Below are positions 1-9,940 of a DNA stretch of 64,000 bases, in pieces. Position 1 is the stretch's first letter. Every line of letters begins with the position of its first letter. The translations under genes were made by a program, and so were the position numbers. This stretch comes from Hyposmocoma kahamanoa (lineage: Eukaryota > Arthropoda > Insecta > Lepidoptera > Cosmopterigidae): assembly GCF_003589595.1 (NCBI RefSeq), contig NW_020654748.1, forward strand, positions 62,001-126,000, in the 5' to 3' direction. A model generated the notes under the pieces. The model made no database searches. It had not been told where the DNA came from and saw only the letters and a program-made list of their open reading frames with translations.

Positions 1-580
1 AAAAAAGAAAAAATCGACGATAAAAAATGTTAATTGATAGCTACTCAATATTCTCACTTGTTAATTACGCCAAATATGTGTGGATATATACACGAGTTTT
101 AATGTGAAAAGTTTAATATAGTTATGAAGCATCGTATTAAAAATGTTTTTTCTATATTAAGATAAACTTATAGATTTGCAAGATGTACGTATTCAGTTTT
201 TTACTAACCAATTGTCTAAATGTACATACGTTTCAAAATTGAAATTCCGTTCATGGCAAAAAGTAGAGAACAGTCCTTCGAGCTCTCTCCAAATTAACAG
301 ATTGATTCTATTTTCGATATTGCATAAGCAAACACAACAATATTTGGTCAACACGATTCATGACCTTAATGTCTATGGACGTGGTTTGTCTTTTTATTGT
401 TTAATTATACATTTTTAAAATTACACGGGCGTAAAACGTCATAATTTTCTACGAAAAATGTCCGATTTTATGCAAATTTCTTAGGACAATGGGACAGGTC
501 TATTCATTTGAATAACCAGTAGCCTTAGAATAGGTAATGAATTCTTTACATAAAAAAATGTATATACATTATCACCATGT
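1..580. other. AT-rich sequence, nothing recognised
   Basis: This is AT-rich, non-repetitive-looking DNA. The only reading frame of any length (176-418, plus) has biased, hydrophobic composition and no recognisable motif, so I do not call it a gene. Confidence 0.4.
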
Positions 581-644
581 TTGTTTGAGTTTGCGGCCAT
601 GTGGCCTGGTAAAACTATTCTCTTAAAGAAACTTGGTTATTCAC

Positions 645-716
645 GGGGAAACTTGACCTACTTTAATAGCTCTACTGCTACTAAAGTAGGTTTAAAACTG
701 GTGGTAAAGTTTCCCC
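645..716. repeat. Nested inverted repeat
   Basis: The outer arms GGGGAAACTT (645-654) and AAGTTTCCCC (707-716) are perfect complements. Inside them CCTACTTTA (657-665) pairs with TAAAGTAGG (682-690). The middle carries 'gctctactgctact', which is the reverse complement of the head of the dispersed repeat that starts just downstream at 718. The hairpin therefore looks like two heads of that repeat in opposite orientation. Confidence 0.6.
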
Positions 717-717
717 A

Positions 718-1015
718 TGGGTAGCACCTTGTGAAAGAGTTCGTCCAGAGAAGTGCTGCAACTATGTCTAAATCTGCCGCCACTGCGATGTATTACTGCG
801 TTCTGGTTTTATATGATAAAGGTGCTAATGAAAATACAGACTCATGATATGTGTAAACTTTATGTCTTAGGGTGTCGGGAGCAGTGGCAGTTTTCGATCA
901 GATTAGTTTCCTCAGATCTTTGCGATTTAAAGCTTTTTCACTGTAATTGTTATGGGTAGGCGTGTCGCTTACCATCAGGCCTATGACTTGTTCGTCCCGT
1001 CACTTGAATTGTGTC
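718..1015 (+). repeat. Dispersed repeat B ('cgcagtggcagtgcccc' family)
   Basis: This is one of about 13 diverged copies in the window. The recognisable blocks in order are a head 'cttgtgaaagagttcgtcca', a middle 'gccgccactgc...attactgcgttc', 'gggtgtcgggagcagtggcag', 'cagatctttgcgatttaaag', 'gttatgggtaggcgtgt' and a tail 'cttaccatcagg...cgtcccgtcacttga'. It has no coding capacity. The tail resembles the 'accatcagg' repeat common in Lepidoptera. I cannot say whether it is a SINE, a MITE or a LINE tail. Confidence 0.6.
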
Positions 1016-1610
1016 GCCAGGTGTGAAATTCTGTACCTCAAAAATCATTTACACATACTATCACGACTGTTTCGAACAGATGCAAGCAGTCAGTATAATC
1101 TTCCTCTTCTTCTGGGTATAACACTCCCGATACACCTTTTTCGCTTTCTCCATTTTTCATTAGACTTTCTTGACTTTTGATGGGGTCTTTTTTAAACACA
1201 CTCTGAATTGTTGTAGGTTCAGTATGCCGATATTAATCTTTCATGTTTTCTTCCACGCTCAATTCTATAAATTTGTCCGTAAGTATAGTATATCGTATAA
1301 AAATTCCAACGATATCGTTCAGTTTGTGGTCGATGTTGAACCTCCAAACAATTTCCCAATATCTTAGTCTTGCATTACAAAATAATAAGATCGGTATCCT
1401 GTATTGTCATATAAATGTTATTAATATATACTTTATTTTCCAAATAAGCATTGTTTCCTTTATTGAATGCGATCTGAACACTTTCTTATTATTGTTCAAT
1501 AGAGACTAAATTCCTTCTCTTAGCAATTGTGAAGTTGAAATGATCATAATTTGTGTAGTGCTTAAATGTATAATTTTAACTTATTATTATTTGTAACAGT
1601 TACTTATTTT
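1016..1610. other. AT-rich sequence, nothing recognised
   Basis: The short frames here (947-1180, 1170-1367, 1243-1509) overlap one another on the same strand and have the composition of translated AT-rich noncoding DNA. I see no repeat or motif. Confidence 0.35.
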
Positions 1611-1611
1611 G

Positions 1612-1870
1612 TTTATTCATTGGACAAAGGCACCTTCCAATGTGCGCCATTTCGCCCGGTCTGCAGCTTATCGCATCCTTCTGCTACCAGCAGCTTTTCG
1701 CAAATCGTCACTCCATTTGGTCAAAGGGCATCCCACACTATGTTTGTCGAACCGTGGTGTCCAGTCAAGAACTTGCTTCCCCATCAGTTATTGATTTAAC
1801 TGATTGACTCGCCGTATTATGCGTGTCCACGTCTCGGCTCCGTATGTCATCATGGGTAAAACGCACAGAT
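1612..1870 (-). pseudogene. RTE-like LINE ORF2, C-terminal remnant
   Basis: Read on the minus strand, this begins with a block like MTYGAETWT (about 1830-1860). Between about 1640 and 1740 it reads a block like LTKWSDDLRKAAGS followed by DRAKWRTLEGAFVQ. These are the end of the post-RT region and the extreme C-terminus of RTE-type non-LTR retrotransposon polyproteins. There are in-frame stops, for example between AAGSRRMR and AADRAK, so it is dead. The overlapping plus-strand frames (1566-1799, 1609-1794) are antisense shadows. Confidence 0.75.
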
Positions 1871-2860
1871 TTAAAATCTTTGTTACAAAAGTTTGTGGAG
1901 GGGTATATTTTGTTTTGTTTGTTAATGTGTTCTATGTCATGACTGGCTGTGGTTCAGTAACAGTTAGGGCTATGTATTCACATAGTCCTCAGATGCCGTG
2001 GCATAGATCCTTGTTTTTCAATTGTTTATTTTTTTGTACTATTGTTTGTGCTTTATTTTCTATTATTTTAAAATAAATTTTGTACTGCTACATTACTCCA
2101 GCATGTAACATTATGCACAAGGCAATATTTGCGGAAGTCTAAGTGCAGGCGTTTATAATGTTCCCGCACGAGTTCTGTTTGTGTTGAGCTCGCTAAAATA
2201 ATAACTGTTTCAGTTTGTTCGCTCTATTGTGACTCTAATAGTGTTGTTCCACCATAAACAGTGTATTGAGCTGTTGATTTTGATATGTAGTTGATTACTT
2301 TAGAGATGTAGGAGTAGGAATTAATTATTCCCAATTTTGTTTCAGCTTACCGTGCCATTTATTACGAATTATTTGCTGTGTATAGGTGACCGATTGACGG
2401 ATTTACTGACTCGAATTGACAGACATGGCGTTCGTGTTCTTTTGTTTAGCTAGATTATGTCACTTATAGTGAACGACTTGATCAGATTGGTCTAACAAAA
2501 AGCTGCGATCGGGCGTCCACCCCTGTTTCTTTTCAACGTTGTTGGGCGTGCGTGTTGTTTGTCATGAATGCGTCATTCCCTTTAGTACAAATCGACCTAA
2601 CATAAAATTGCAGTTTTGGTGTAACTTTTTTTTTAACTAATTAGTGTTTACATGTTCTTTACAGGTTCCGTAAATAGTCGACTGGGTGAGTCAGTAGTGG
2701 TCATGCAAAAAACACATCTCAAATTTTTTTGTCGTCAGAATTGAAAATTACGTCTGTTGGTGATAAAACATACAATACAAGGTTTTCACGTATTTTTAAA
2801 TTGTTGTTATCTGTTACATATTCTATAAATTCAGTCTTTTTGTTATCGTATCGATGACAT
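1871..2860. other. AT-rich flank of the Tc1-like element
   Basis: The DNA up to the left TA of the transposon shows no coding signature, tRNA box or inverted repeat that I can support. Confidence 0.35.
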
Positions 2861-2861
2861 A

Positions 2862-2886
2862 CACACATCAAAAAAAGTTTGCGATC
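2862..2886. repeat. Left terminal inverted repeat (25 bp)
   Basis: It begins CACACATCAAAAAAAG and ends TTTGCGATC. It is perfectly complementary to 4380-4404, including the run of seven A/T. TA precedes it at 2860-2861. Confidence 0.95.
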
Positions 2887-3099
2887 AATAGCATAAGCTC
2901 CTATAATTCTTTAAATTTAACTTTATCAAGAAAAAATCTATGTTGTATGCTTTCTTTAAATAGGAATACCCTGTTTGAAATTAAAATATAAAACTATTTT
3001 GTATTATTTATTTTAAAAAATTGAGCCATTAATCATAATGTAATAGTGATAGAAATTTCATAGAAAGAAAAAGACTGCTTAATTAAACTTAAACAACAA

Positions 3100-3105
3100 T
3101 TTATT
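3100..3105 (-). promoter_or_regulatory. Poly(A) signal AATAAA of the transposase
   Basis: TTTATT on the plus strand gives AATAAA on the minus strand, 16 bases past the transposase stop codon. This is the canonical animal cleavage/polyadenylation hexamer. Use by the element is inferred from position. Confidence 0.5.
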
Positions 3106-3121
3106 ATTAAAAGGTGTGAAT

Positions 3122-4165
3122 TCAATATAAAATAACTCCTCCCCTGGCTCGAATACATGCGAAGATCCTCCTGGGCATGCTGAGGATCAAATTATCCAGC
3201 ATTTCCTGGGGTAACCTATCCCATTCTTCAATAGCGGCTTCCCTGAGCTCTGGAACTGTCTGGGGGCGTGGCTCACGGTTCCATACTGCTCGTTTAAGAG
3301 CATCCCACGCGTGCTCTATTGGGTTTAAGTCGGGCGAGCCGGCAGGCCAGTCTAATCGTGTGATATCGTATTCTTGAAGAGCAGCATTGACTCGTTGAGC
3401 TCGATGTGCGGGCGCATTATCATCGACCAGTACAAATTGGTGCCCATGGTTTACTCGGAATGGTCTGACGATATCATCAATAGCAACTGCTTTGTACATG
3501 TCTGCTGTCATGAAGCCCCGATACGGGATCAAAGGCGTTCTAGCTCCAATCATAATGCCACCCCAAAAGGACACCGATTTTCCGCCTTGCTGAACTGTTC
3601 CAGTGGCAGTTCTTTGTCTTTCACGGTCGCCTGGTCTTCTCCAGACATGGACACGTCGGTTATCTGGATGAGTGCTGATTCGGGATTCGTCAACGAAGAG
3701 ACAGTTTTGCCAAATGTTTTCGTCCTCACCTTCTTCATTTTGCCGAAGTCTAGCCCACTGCAATCTTCGTTGTTGACGTTGCCGGGAATTGAGCGGAGCT
3801 CGCCAAGACCTCCGTGCTCGTAATCCCGCCTGGTGCAAGCAATTGCGAACGGTCTGCGTGCTAACTTCAAGCCCAGAGGCGGCCCTGACTTCTGCTTTTA
3901 TTTTAGTGGCGTTGATTGTTGGATCACGGGCTGCCAGCAATCTAATATAGCGCTTTTGGGCAGCTGTCAAAACAGTTGGGCGACCGCTGCGGGGTCGGTC
4001 AGCTAAATTCCCCATTCCGTGATGCCTCTGCAACGTAGCCACGACACAGGATTGGGATATAGCAAGTCTGCGTGCTATTACTCTCGTGGTGTATCCTTCT
4101 TCCCTCAAAGTTACTATTCTAGCTCGTAAAACCTCTGATAATCCTCTTGGCATTTTTTCAATCAC
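3122..4165 (-). CDS. Tc1/mariner-superfamily transposase, DD34E, intact
   Basis: This is the cut-and-paste transposase of the surrounding element; it binds the TIRs and integrates at TA. The frame is 347 codons with no stop or frameshift, the normal length for Tc1-like proteins (about 340). The N-terminal two thirds of the DNA-binding region holds a helix-turn-helix (about residues 8-50, GYTTRVIARRLAISQS). A basic linker RSGRPTVLT (60-68) follows, corresponding to the GRPR-like AT-hook between the paired-like subdomains, then a second helix-turn-helix (about 68-118) and a basic stretch (118-140). The catalytic triad is D159 (FVDES), D249 (VDDNAPAH) and E284 (DLNPIEHAWD), with exactly 34 residues between the second D and E, hence DD34E. 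A glycine-rich FWGGIMIG block (200-207) lies between, as usual. The start could also be Met5 (MPRGLSE), which matches the usual family N-terminus better. I cannot name the subfamily. Confidence 0.95.
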   Translation of the reverse strand: MIEKMPRGLSEVLRARIVTLREEGYTTRVIARRLAISQSCVVATLQRHHGMGNLADRPRSGRPTVLTAAQKRYIRLLAARDPTINATKIKAEVRAASGLEVSTQTVRNCLHQAGLRARRSWRAPLNSRQRQQRRLQWARLRQNEEGEDENIWQNCLFVDESRISTHPDNRRVHVWRRPGDRERQRTATGTVQQGGKSVSFWGGIMIGARTPLIPYRGFMTADMYKAVAIDDIVRPFRVNHGHQFVLVDDNAPAHRAQRVNAALQEYDITRLDWPAGSPDLNPIEHAWDALKRAVWNREPRPQTVPELREAAIEEWDRLPQEMLDNLILSMPRRIFACIRARGGVILY

Positions 4166-4379
4166 AACTTTCCGCGAAAAATATCTTGAATCGCTTATAA
4201 TTGACTAAATCAGATTTCTGAATGAGCGTAAGCTAGGACTGAAAGCCTTTTTATATGAAAAAACAATTGAACGGGGTCATTGTTTTATGTTCTAATTTAT
4301 TTTTAAATAAAGAGTCTAAAAATAAGAAAAAATCATAATATAATCTACGGTAACAAAAAAGATTTCAGTTTTTCGAAGT

Positions 4380-4404
4380 GATCGCAAACTTTTTTTGATG
4401 TGTG
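4380..4404. repeat. Right terminal inverted repeat (25 bp)
   Basis: It begins GATCGCAAAC and ends TTGATGTGTG. It is the perfect reverse complement of 2862-2886 and is followed by TA (4405-4406). Confidence 0.95.
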
Positions 4405-4406
4405 TA

Positions 4407-4725
4407 CACTGTAATGCTTGCCGTCGTTGAGAAAGAATTTGCCAATCGGTGTAAGGTACTCGCTGATTTTTGTCCAGAGTGTGCCAGACATATAAAAACA
4501 GAATGGTACGTTACGCGGAACGGCTCCTTTCGTGCATACCATAAATCCAGTGATAAGCATATATTTGCATTGACTTATTGGATTTCGAAATTAAATCTTG
4601 AGCTAATGATTCATCAAGTCATCGGTTCTGCGGCTGACTTGACCTAACCATCGCCGTTTTGTTTACGCAATGATATGTCTCACGTTAGATAGCTTACAAC
4701 ATGTAGATACTTTTTAAAAAATCAG
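4407..4725. other. Transposon flank, unassigned
   Basis: Short open frames exist on both strands (4402-4647 plus, 4345-4560 minus). The plus frame starts inside the transposon end, and neither shows a known domain. No repeat was recognised. Confidence 0.3.
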
Positions 4726-4830
4726 TCAACCCGTGACCATGGAGCGTGAAACCGTTCCGAAATATCGGGAAAATAAAAAGAAGTCATACCGTGGTAAGAA
4801 ACCTGATACTAGTGATAATCATTTAGGTTT
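4726..4830 (+). repeat. Dispersed repeat C ('gtaagaaacctg' family)
   Basis: The sequence 'cagtcaacccgtgaccatg...ccgttccgaaatatcgggaaaataaaaa...gtaagaaacctg...gataatcattta' recurs at 61230-61340 (minus), 61490-61568 (plus) and 23975-24095 (minus). The copies match block by block but are diverged. No coding potential is evident and the element type is unknown. Confidence 0.6.
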
Positions 4831-5690
4831 TTTTTCTATCTCGTATTATTCTCTCAGTCTTTTGCCTAAGGCCCAAGAACACTCCCTTGAGCAATACTCG
4901 AGTATTGCCCAGGGGAATCAATTTAGTCACCTAAAGCAAAACCATTTCTTTGAATGCTGCATTTTTATTTAATATTACGGGAATAACATTTTGTTTTGAC
5001 TACACTTTCTTCCGCGAAACCGAATTTTTTCCCTATATCCTTTCGTTACATAACTTCAAAACTCCCTCGTGTATTTCTCCGAGTTACCATAATGATCCCT
5101 CGATTTCATGTTATATTCAATAGAAAATGGCGGCATCGATCTTGCCGTTTTTACTGTTTGAAGACTTGATTGTAGTACACGTGCCATATAAGTACTAGCT
5201 TTTGAATAACCGTGTGAAATTGTCAGTTGTACTGAAACTTCGTGGAAATTTCCTAACGGGTAGTATTTTCTGGATTGAAACACTAATTCTGAGATGTTTG
5301 TTAATAACTAACAATTGTATAGAATTATTCTTACAATTCGTTTTAGGTTGCTAACTGCTATTATTATTCCTAGATCCGCCGTGGACTGCAGACTACAGAC
5401 CATACTATATCTATCGGATATAAATGTCTTTATCTTGCAGGTAATCAAATTACGATTAAAAGTCTCCTCAGGTCAGATTCACATGAGAAGAATTTTTATA
5501 GTATTACAAATATTTAAGTTGGAATTACATTAGTCATATTATATATAATTTATAGATCTAATAATAAGGTTTTCTTATAAAGTACATTTTTTACAGCTTT
5601 GAACATTTTTCTGACCAATTTAGCAAATTTTCTGGAATTTTATTATAAAAACATATACAGTAATGTGACAAACTAACTTTTCTGCTGGCG
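4831..5690. other. No gene seen; one 18-bp palindrome
   Basis: The only structure noticed is the perfect palindrome GCAATACTCGAGTATTGC at 4891-4908. The short frames at 5056-5283 (minus) and 5315-5533 (plus) lack any recognisable motif. Confidence 0.35.
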
Positions 5691-5709
5691 AATAAGCATG
5701 CTCGGTTTG

Positions 5710-6290
5710 GAGCTATTCTACCCATGCAAAGTTAGTGGATACAGCCTTAAATGAGACTTGCCGGATCATAACTGGTTGTTTTAAGCAATGTGCATGGCTA
5801 TGGGAGGTATGGCTCCACCAGCTATCCGCAGAACTATACCAGCCTCTTACGAAATAGCCAAAATGGCTATTGACACTCAACACCGTATGTACGATCACTT
5901 CATAAATCAACAGACTGAGGAGCCGGAAAAGTTTTGCCACAAGTGTTGATCTTTTGAGCATTGAGCCAGCTCAGGCGAGGTGCAACCTTTGGCGTGTACC
6001 ACCTACGTTTGTCCCGCCTTGTCGCCAGCGCTCGCCGTCGAGAGTCTTTCTCCTGGACAAAAATTGCCATGGCCGATTTGGAAGTCTTTAAATAGGCTTC
6101 GGACTCAGGTTGGTCGGATGGGGGGAATTTCGAATGGTTCCAACCTGGATTATTTATGCGGTGCGATTTAAACAAAGACCCACCTCATATCATGCCCTGC
6201 GTGCCCTAACACCTGTACGCTTCAGGATTTAATGGCGGCTACTAGTGACGCGGTCGACGTGGTCGAGTTTTGGGTCACAATAGTATCGTG
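5710..6290 (+). pseudogene. Non-LTR retrotransposon (LINE) ORF2 C-terminal remnant
   Basis: The plus strand reads LVDTALNETCRIITG (from about 5730), then in shifted frames GIAPPAIRRTIPASYEIAK, later WKSLNRLRTQVGRM (about 6075-6120), and finally a block like DPPHIMPC (about 6180-6200). This order is typical of the region after the reverse transcriptase in Jockey-group LINEs: 'D..LN...R..TG', then 'RLRTQVGR', then the cysteine/histidine motif ending H...CP. At least three frameshifts and stops separate the blocks, so it is a dead fragment. The exact clade is not determined. Confidence 0.65.
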
Positions 6291-6299
6291 TATGTCATC

Positions 6300-6720
6300 G
6301 ATACGATAAGAAGAAGACGATTTAACTGAAATTAGGTAGAAAAAGTGACACGGATGATTTAAATTCAACTATATTGCGCTGGCAATAAGAATGATTGAAA
6401 ATCCAAAGTCTCAGTGTTCTTTTTTTATGATACCAATAATAATAATTTTTGTACGTTCTATGAAAATAACAGTGAATAACATCGTTAATAACAGTACTAT
6501 ATAACAAAAACGAACCTTTCACCACATTAGAATACGGCCGGCACTAATAACTAAATACCTAGAATGTTTGCAGACCGGCAAGCGGTAATGAGACAGCCTG
6601 ACGTGTACGAAACAAAGGAGCCGAATTTGTAGACAGGTGGAATATACTAGACAAAGCAATATGGGTTTGGAGTTAACTGTGTTACCGCTATGCTGTTGCC
6701 ATATATTTGAAGTAACAATC
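6300..6720. other. No gene seen
   Basis: The frame 6322-6525 (minus) is compositionally biased and shows no domain. I recognise no repeat. Confidence 0.35.
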
Positions 6721-6849
6721 CTACTGCCGGGTAAGGATCTCCACCATGTCCCAATTTTTTATAAGGCTGGGTGAATCATTAATACAAACTAAAAATAAAA
6801 ATGGACCTAGAATTGTACCTTGAGGGACGCCCATGCCAATTGGATTGCC
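6721..6849 (-). pseudogene. LINE reverse transcriptase fragment (GVPQG block)
   Basis: The minus strand encodes GMGVPQGTILGPFLFLVCIN followed by DSPSLIK, then a stop at the 6721 end. This is RT motif 4 (B') of non-LTR elements, where GVPQGS.LGPLLF is the classic form. Only about 43 codons survive, and the neighbouring palm motif (xxDD) is missing. The closest match inside the window is the copy at 53885-54290, which has the same FLFLVYIND stretch. Confidence 0.75.
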
Positions 6850-7380
6850 TTTCCTCTAACGCCGTTTTAAGCTATTGTCTTTAGTTTTTGTCATGTTTCC
6901 TATGGACATAATAAAGTCTTTTTATTCATTAATGTTGACCATATTATTAGAAAAGGTAACACCGCCTAAAGAAAAGAAGCCCTTATCAGAAATTTACACA
7001 ATCAATTGTATGCAACATTAACCCTTTACTCTGAATAAGCAAATTCGCACGACCCTTCCATAAAATACAATGAAACAATGCTAAAATCAGCCTTGCGGAA
7101 AATAATAGCACAGTACATGTAAAGTACAGTAACTTATACATTATAGCAGGAGACGCGCTAGCACCATGTCCTTGTGAATTAATTGGCTACTTTAAAATTC
7201 TAACATCTAGCAAAATTAAAATAAAGTACAATATTGGCCGGAACACCGAAATTGCACAGGTCTCAAGTAAAATTAGATACATTGATTCAACCTGCAAGCA
7301 GATGTGAAAATATTAATGAAAATCCAATTTTGATCTATACAGTTAGGTGCATTCCCAATAGAAATTCCCAACAGATGCAG
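6850..7380. other. No gene seen
   Basis: AT-rich sequence with no long frames and no recognised repeats. Confidence 0.35.
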
Positions 7381-7384
7381 CAAG

Positions 7385-7500
7385 ATGCATGTATGACCTG
7401 AGAAAGGTGGCCAACTCTGCGGCAGGAGAGTTGGCGTGCTCAGGGGGAGTTTATGTCCAGCAGTGGATGCGTGTAAGCTGATGATGTTGATGATTACTCT
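7385..7500 (+). pseudogene. RTE-like LINE 3' end
   Basis: The sequence reads DLRKVANSAAG (about 7398-7430) and, after a divergent stretch, YVQQWMRVS before a stop (about 7452-7480). It then ends in 'gatgatgttgatgat'. The 'DLRKVA...YVQQW' C-terminus followed by a GATGAT-rich tail is the signature of RTE-type elements in Lepidoptera. Truncated and decayed. Confidence 0.6.
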
Positions 7501-7529
7501 GGAAGCTATGATCCATAAGCCATTTTGAC

Positions 7530-7567
7530 AAATGTAATTTAAAACCTCCTGGTTTTAAATTACATTT
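7530..7567. repeat. Perfect 17-bp hairpin, 4-nt loop
   Basis: The arms 7530-7546 and 7551-7567 pair perfectly (core TGTAATTTAAAACC / GGTTTTAAATTACA) around the loop TCCT. There is no T-run or gene context that would make it a terminator. It may be the end of a MITE. Confidence 0.7.
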
Positions 7568-7569
7568 TA

Positions 7570-8520
7570 AATTACTTTTCTAACAAGATCCTTCTTGTAG
7601 CAATTTGATTAATTTTGGAAGTTCATTGAAAATCCTTAAAAACACATTGGAGAAGTTGTTATAATTACTTTACGGCAGTGAGGTTGGTGAAAATGTCTAG
7701 TTTGTGTTTGAATGATTCAAGTCAACTAAACATATAATTACGTAGATATCCGTATTGTTAATAATGTTCGAAGATGTAAACACAACGAAATAGCTAAAAA
7801 AGACGCCATAAGAATTTAAGTTGAAACAAATAAATTTTACTTATGTGCTTTAGTCTATTGTTCTTAGGTATATAGAATAGAATCGTTAATTTTATATTAT
7901 TATCCATGTCACAATTTGAAATACAATGTCGAGGGATAATATGATCGTCGATAATATAAATAATGATAGTCAATATAAAAGAACATAGTAAATTAAAAAA
8001 GTACAAATTTAACGATCCCCAGTAAAAAATAATATTACTATTTCTCCGAAAGAAATTCCTTTAGACTGTAAAATTAATTATCCAATATAAAGAGTTTCAA
8101 TCGGGTGTAAAATGTTTCATCGTAAATATAATTAGTAAATGACTTTATATTTGTTATGCCGATGCGAACGAATGGGAAACTAGAGACGTATGTATATATA
8201 TGCAAATGAACGACACGTAAAATTGGCGGACACAGATATAGAGTTGCAAACATCAGTCCGTTACACCATGCCATACAACATGTATATGAAAAGAAGTGTC
8301 CTTAATCATTACGAGCTGTTAGAGAATATCAACAAGGGCTAAGCACATTTTTTTTAATTATTAATTTTATTTATTTACCTTTACAATTAATTTAAACTTT
8401 TTCGCACATTGTGCAAACGTTCTTTACACAACAAAAAAATTAGAATATTAATTACGTTAATGTAGGTAATATAATATTTCCCAGCCACTAAAAACATACT
8501 TAAAATGTTTATTATTTACT
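7570..8520. other. AT-rich sequence, nothing recognised
   Basis: The minus-strand frames 7794-8006 and 8074-8274 are low-complexity translations. No repeats or motifs are seen. Confidence 0.35.
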
Positions 8521-8525
8521 TCGAT

Positions 8526-8665
8526 GTTTCATCATCATCAACAACCAATTATACATTCCAAGCCGGGCAAGAGTCTCTGACTTTGAGACTGAGGAGAGGA
8601 TTTGAGCGATAATCCATCATGCTGGTCCAATTCGGGACCTCGATCGTTATGCAGTTCACATATGT
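8526..8665 (-). repeat. RTE-like LINE 3' tail
   Basis: It starts 'catcatcatcaacaacc' (a GATGAT tail on the minus strand), followed on the minus strand by 'ctctcctcagtctcaaagtcaga' and 'ggaccagcatgatggattat'. This matches the 3' UTR block seen at 22760-22860. Noncoding. Confidence 0.6.
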
Positions 8666-8669
8666 AATA

Positions 8670-9114
8670 ATAAATTCTTACAAAAAAAACTTTTACCTCG
8701 TTTCTTATGGTGATACTATAATTATATCATAAAAAATCATAAATTAACTTTTAAGACAAAGTAAAACGATATTATTACAATGTATTTCTAATATTAATCA
8801 ACCAGCTGAACAGTATGTCAAATTACTATACAAATATGTTAACTGTACTGATACAGTGTACAAATAAAGTACACTACCGTAAAGGTTTGCCTTGACGTCT
8901 TTATTGACTCGAGTGTTAGCCTTATTTGTAGGACTTGTTTACACTAAGCCTGTTAAATATTATAGTTGCAATGGGCTTTATAAAAAAGTTGTAAGTTGTT
9001 TTATAGATATTGACAAGTGTGGTATCTTCAATCGTTTGGGATGCATTATTAATGAAATACTAACTACTGTAGACTAGGCTGTACTCTTTGGGTAAGATTG
9101 CTGGCTGAACATAG
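8670..9114. other. No gene seen, up to the N gap
   Basis: The frame 8892-9077 (plus) has no domain. Nothing else is recognised. Confidence 0.35.
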
Positions 9115-9124
9115 NNNNNNNNNN
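9115..9124. other. Assembly gap (10 N)
   Basis: Ten N bases. The fixed length suggests a gap of unknown true size, so features should not be joined across it. Confidence 0.95.
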
Positions 9125-9650
9125 TTAAAAGTACCTCTCGCAATGCGTCTGAGCTACAGCCCTCTATTATACTACTTAGATTTATTTTAGTGAAATCGAT
9201 GAAAAAGCTTTCGTTTCAGTCTAGTTTGACGCTAAGACAAAGTACGGTTTAAACGCAAATGTAGTAATAATATTTATAGTTAAGTGAGGTAAGAGGAACA
9301 CACTTTATTTTGAGGCAAATATTTTGAGTTCTAGAAAAAACATATAGTGTTATAGAAATTTTGAAGTACACTAAACTTGCCTTTGTCAGCTTTACATGTT
9401 TATGTATTTAACCATTTAGTTAAACGGAAAAGACAAACGACAGGTACTGCTTATTTCTAAAAGAAATTTCTTCCGGCAGACCAAAATACAGGTCTCAATA
9501 ATCACAATAATGGGTTTACGTCTACAACAAAACAAAATTAAGTTATGTGATAAAATAATAAAAAAATAGCATAATATCAAATTACTACAGATTATTTAAA
9601 TAGTTAGATAAATATTTCATATTATAATATTTATAAAATGAATGGATACA
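9125..9650. other. AT-rich sequence, nothing recognised
   Basis: No long frames, repeats or motifs noticed. Confidence 0.35.
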
Positions 9651-9659
9651 TGGAACATT

Positions 9660-9938
9660 AGATAAATAGTGCTCCTTGACTATCTTTTAAAGATAGCTAA
9701 GGATTTACCATCATGAACTGTAATGGGAAGTGCATTTCAAAGTCTGATCGCATGAACAGTAAAGGAGTGGGAATAAAATCGGAATTGAACGATGGAGAAG
9801 ATAACTGGGACCTAACCAGAGAACGACAGGTCTTACCCTGGGACCTGACAAAGCTGAAACTGGGAGACAAAGGATTATGTAGATTATTGTAAATAACAGA
9901 GACAATATTTGGGACCAAACATTTTGCACTTCATACAT
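9660..9938 (-). pseudogene. CR1/Jockey-like LINE C-terminal remnant
   Basis: The minus strand contains a block like FTVHAIRL-stop-NALPITVHDGKSLAIFKR (about 9685-9760). It resembles the extreme C-terminus of these LINEs (F.V.A..LWN.LP...., ...F...). Upstream frames (9697-9938) read the preceding hydrophobic/proline part with frameshifts. A second copy of the same end lies at 44995-45085. It stops close to where the next reading frame opens (9941, plus). Confidence 0.55.
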
Positions 9939-9940
9939 AG

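Larger units (their letters stand above)
2862..4404 (-). mobile_element. Complete Tc1-like DNA transposon
   Basis: The ends are perfect 25-bp terminal inverted repeats at 2862-2886 (starting CACACATCAAAAAAAG) and 4380-4404. They are flanked by TA at 2860-2861 and 4405-4406, the duplicated target of the Tc1/mariner superfamily. The element is 1543 bp, a normal size for the group, and encodes one uninterrupted transposase on the minus strand. About 215 bp of 5' leader lies between the right TIR and the start codon, and 235 bp of 3' sequence lies between the stop and the left TIR. Perfect TIRs, a clean TA duplication and an open frame together suggest a recent insertion. The coding part is clearly GC-richer than the flanks. 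Confidence 0.93.

Noticed and set aside
3374..3870. Open frames of 149 and 106 codons on either strand inside the transposon
   Set aside because: They are antisense or out-of-frame shadows of the transposase; the minus frame at 3122-4165 has the catalytic triad.
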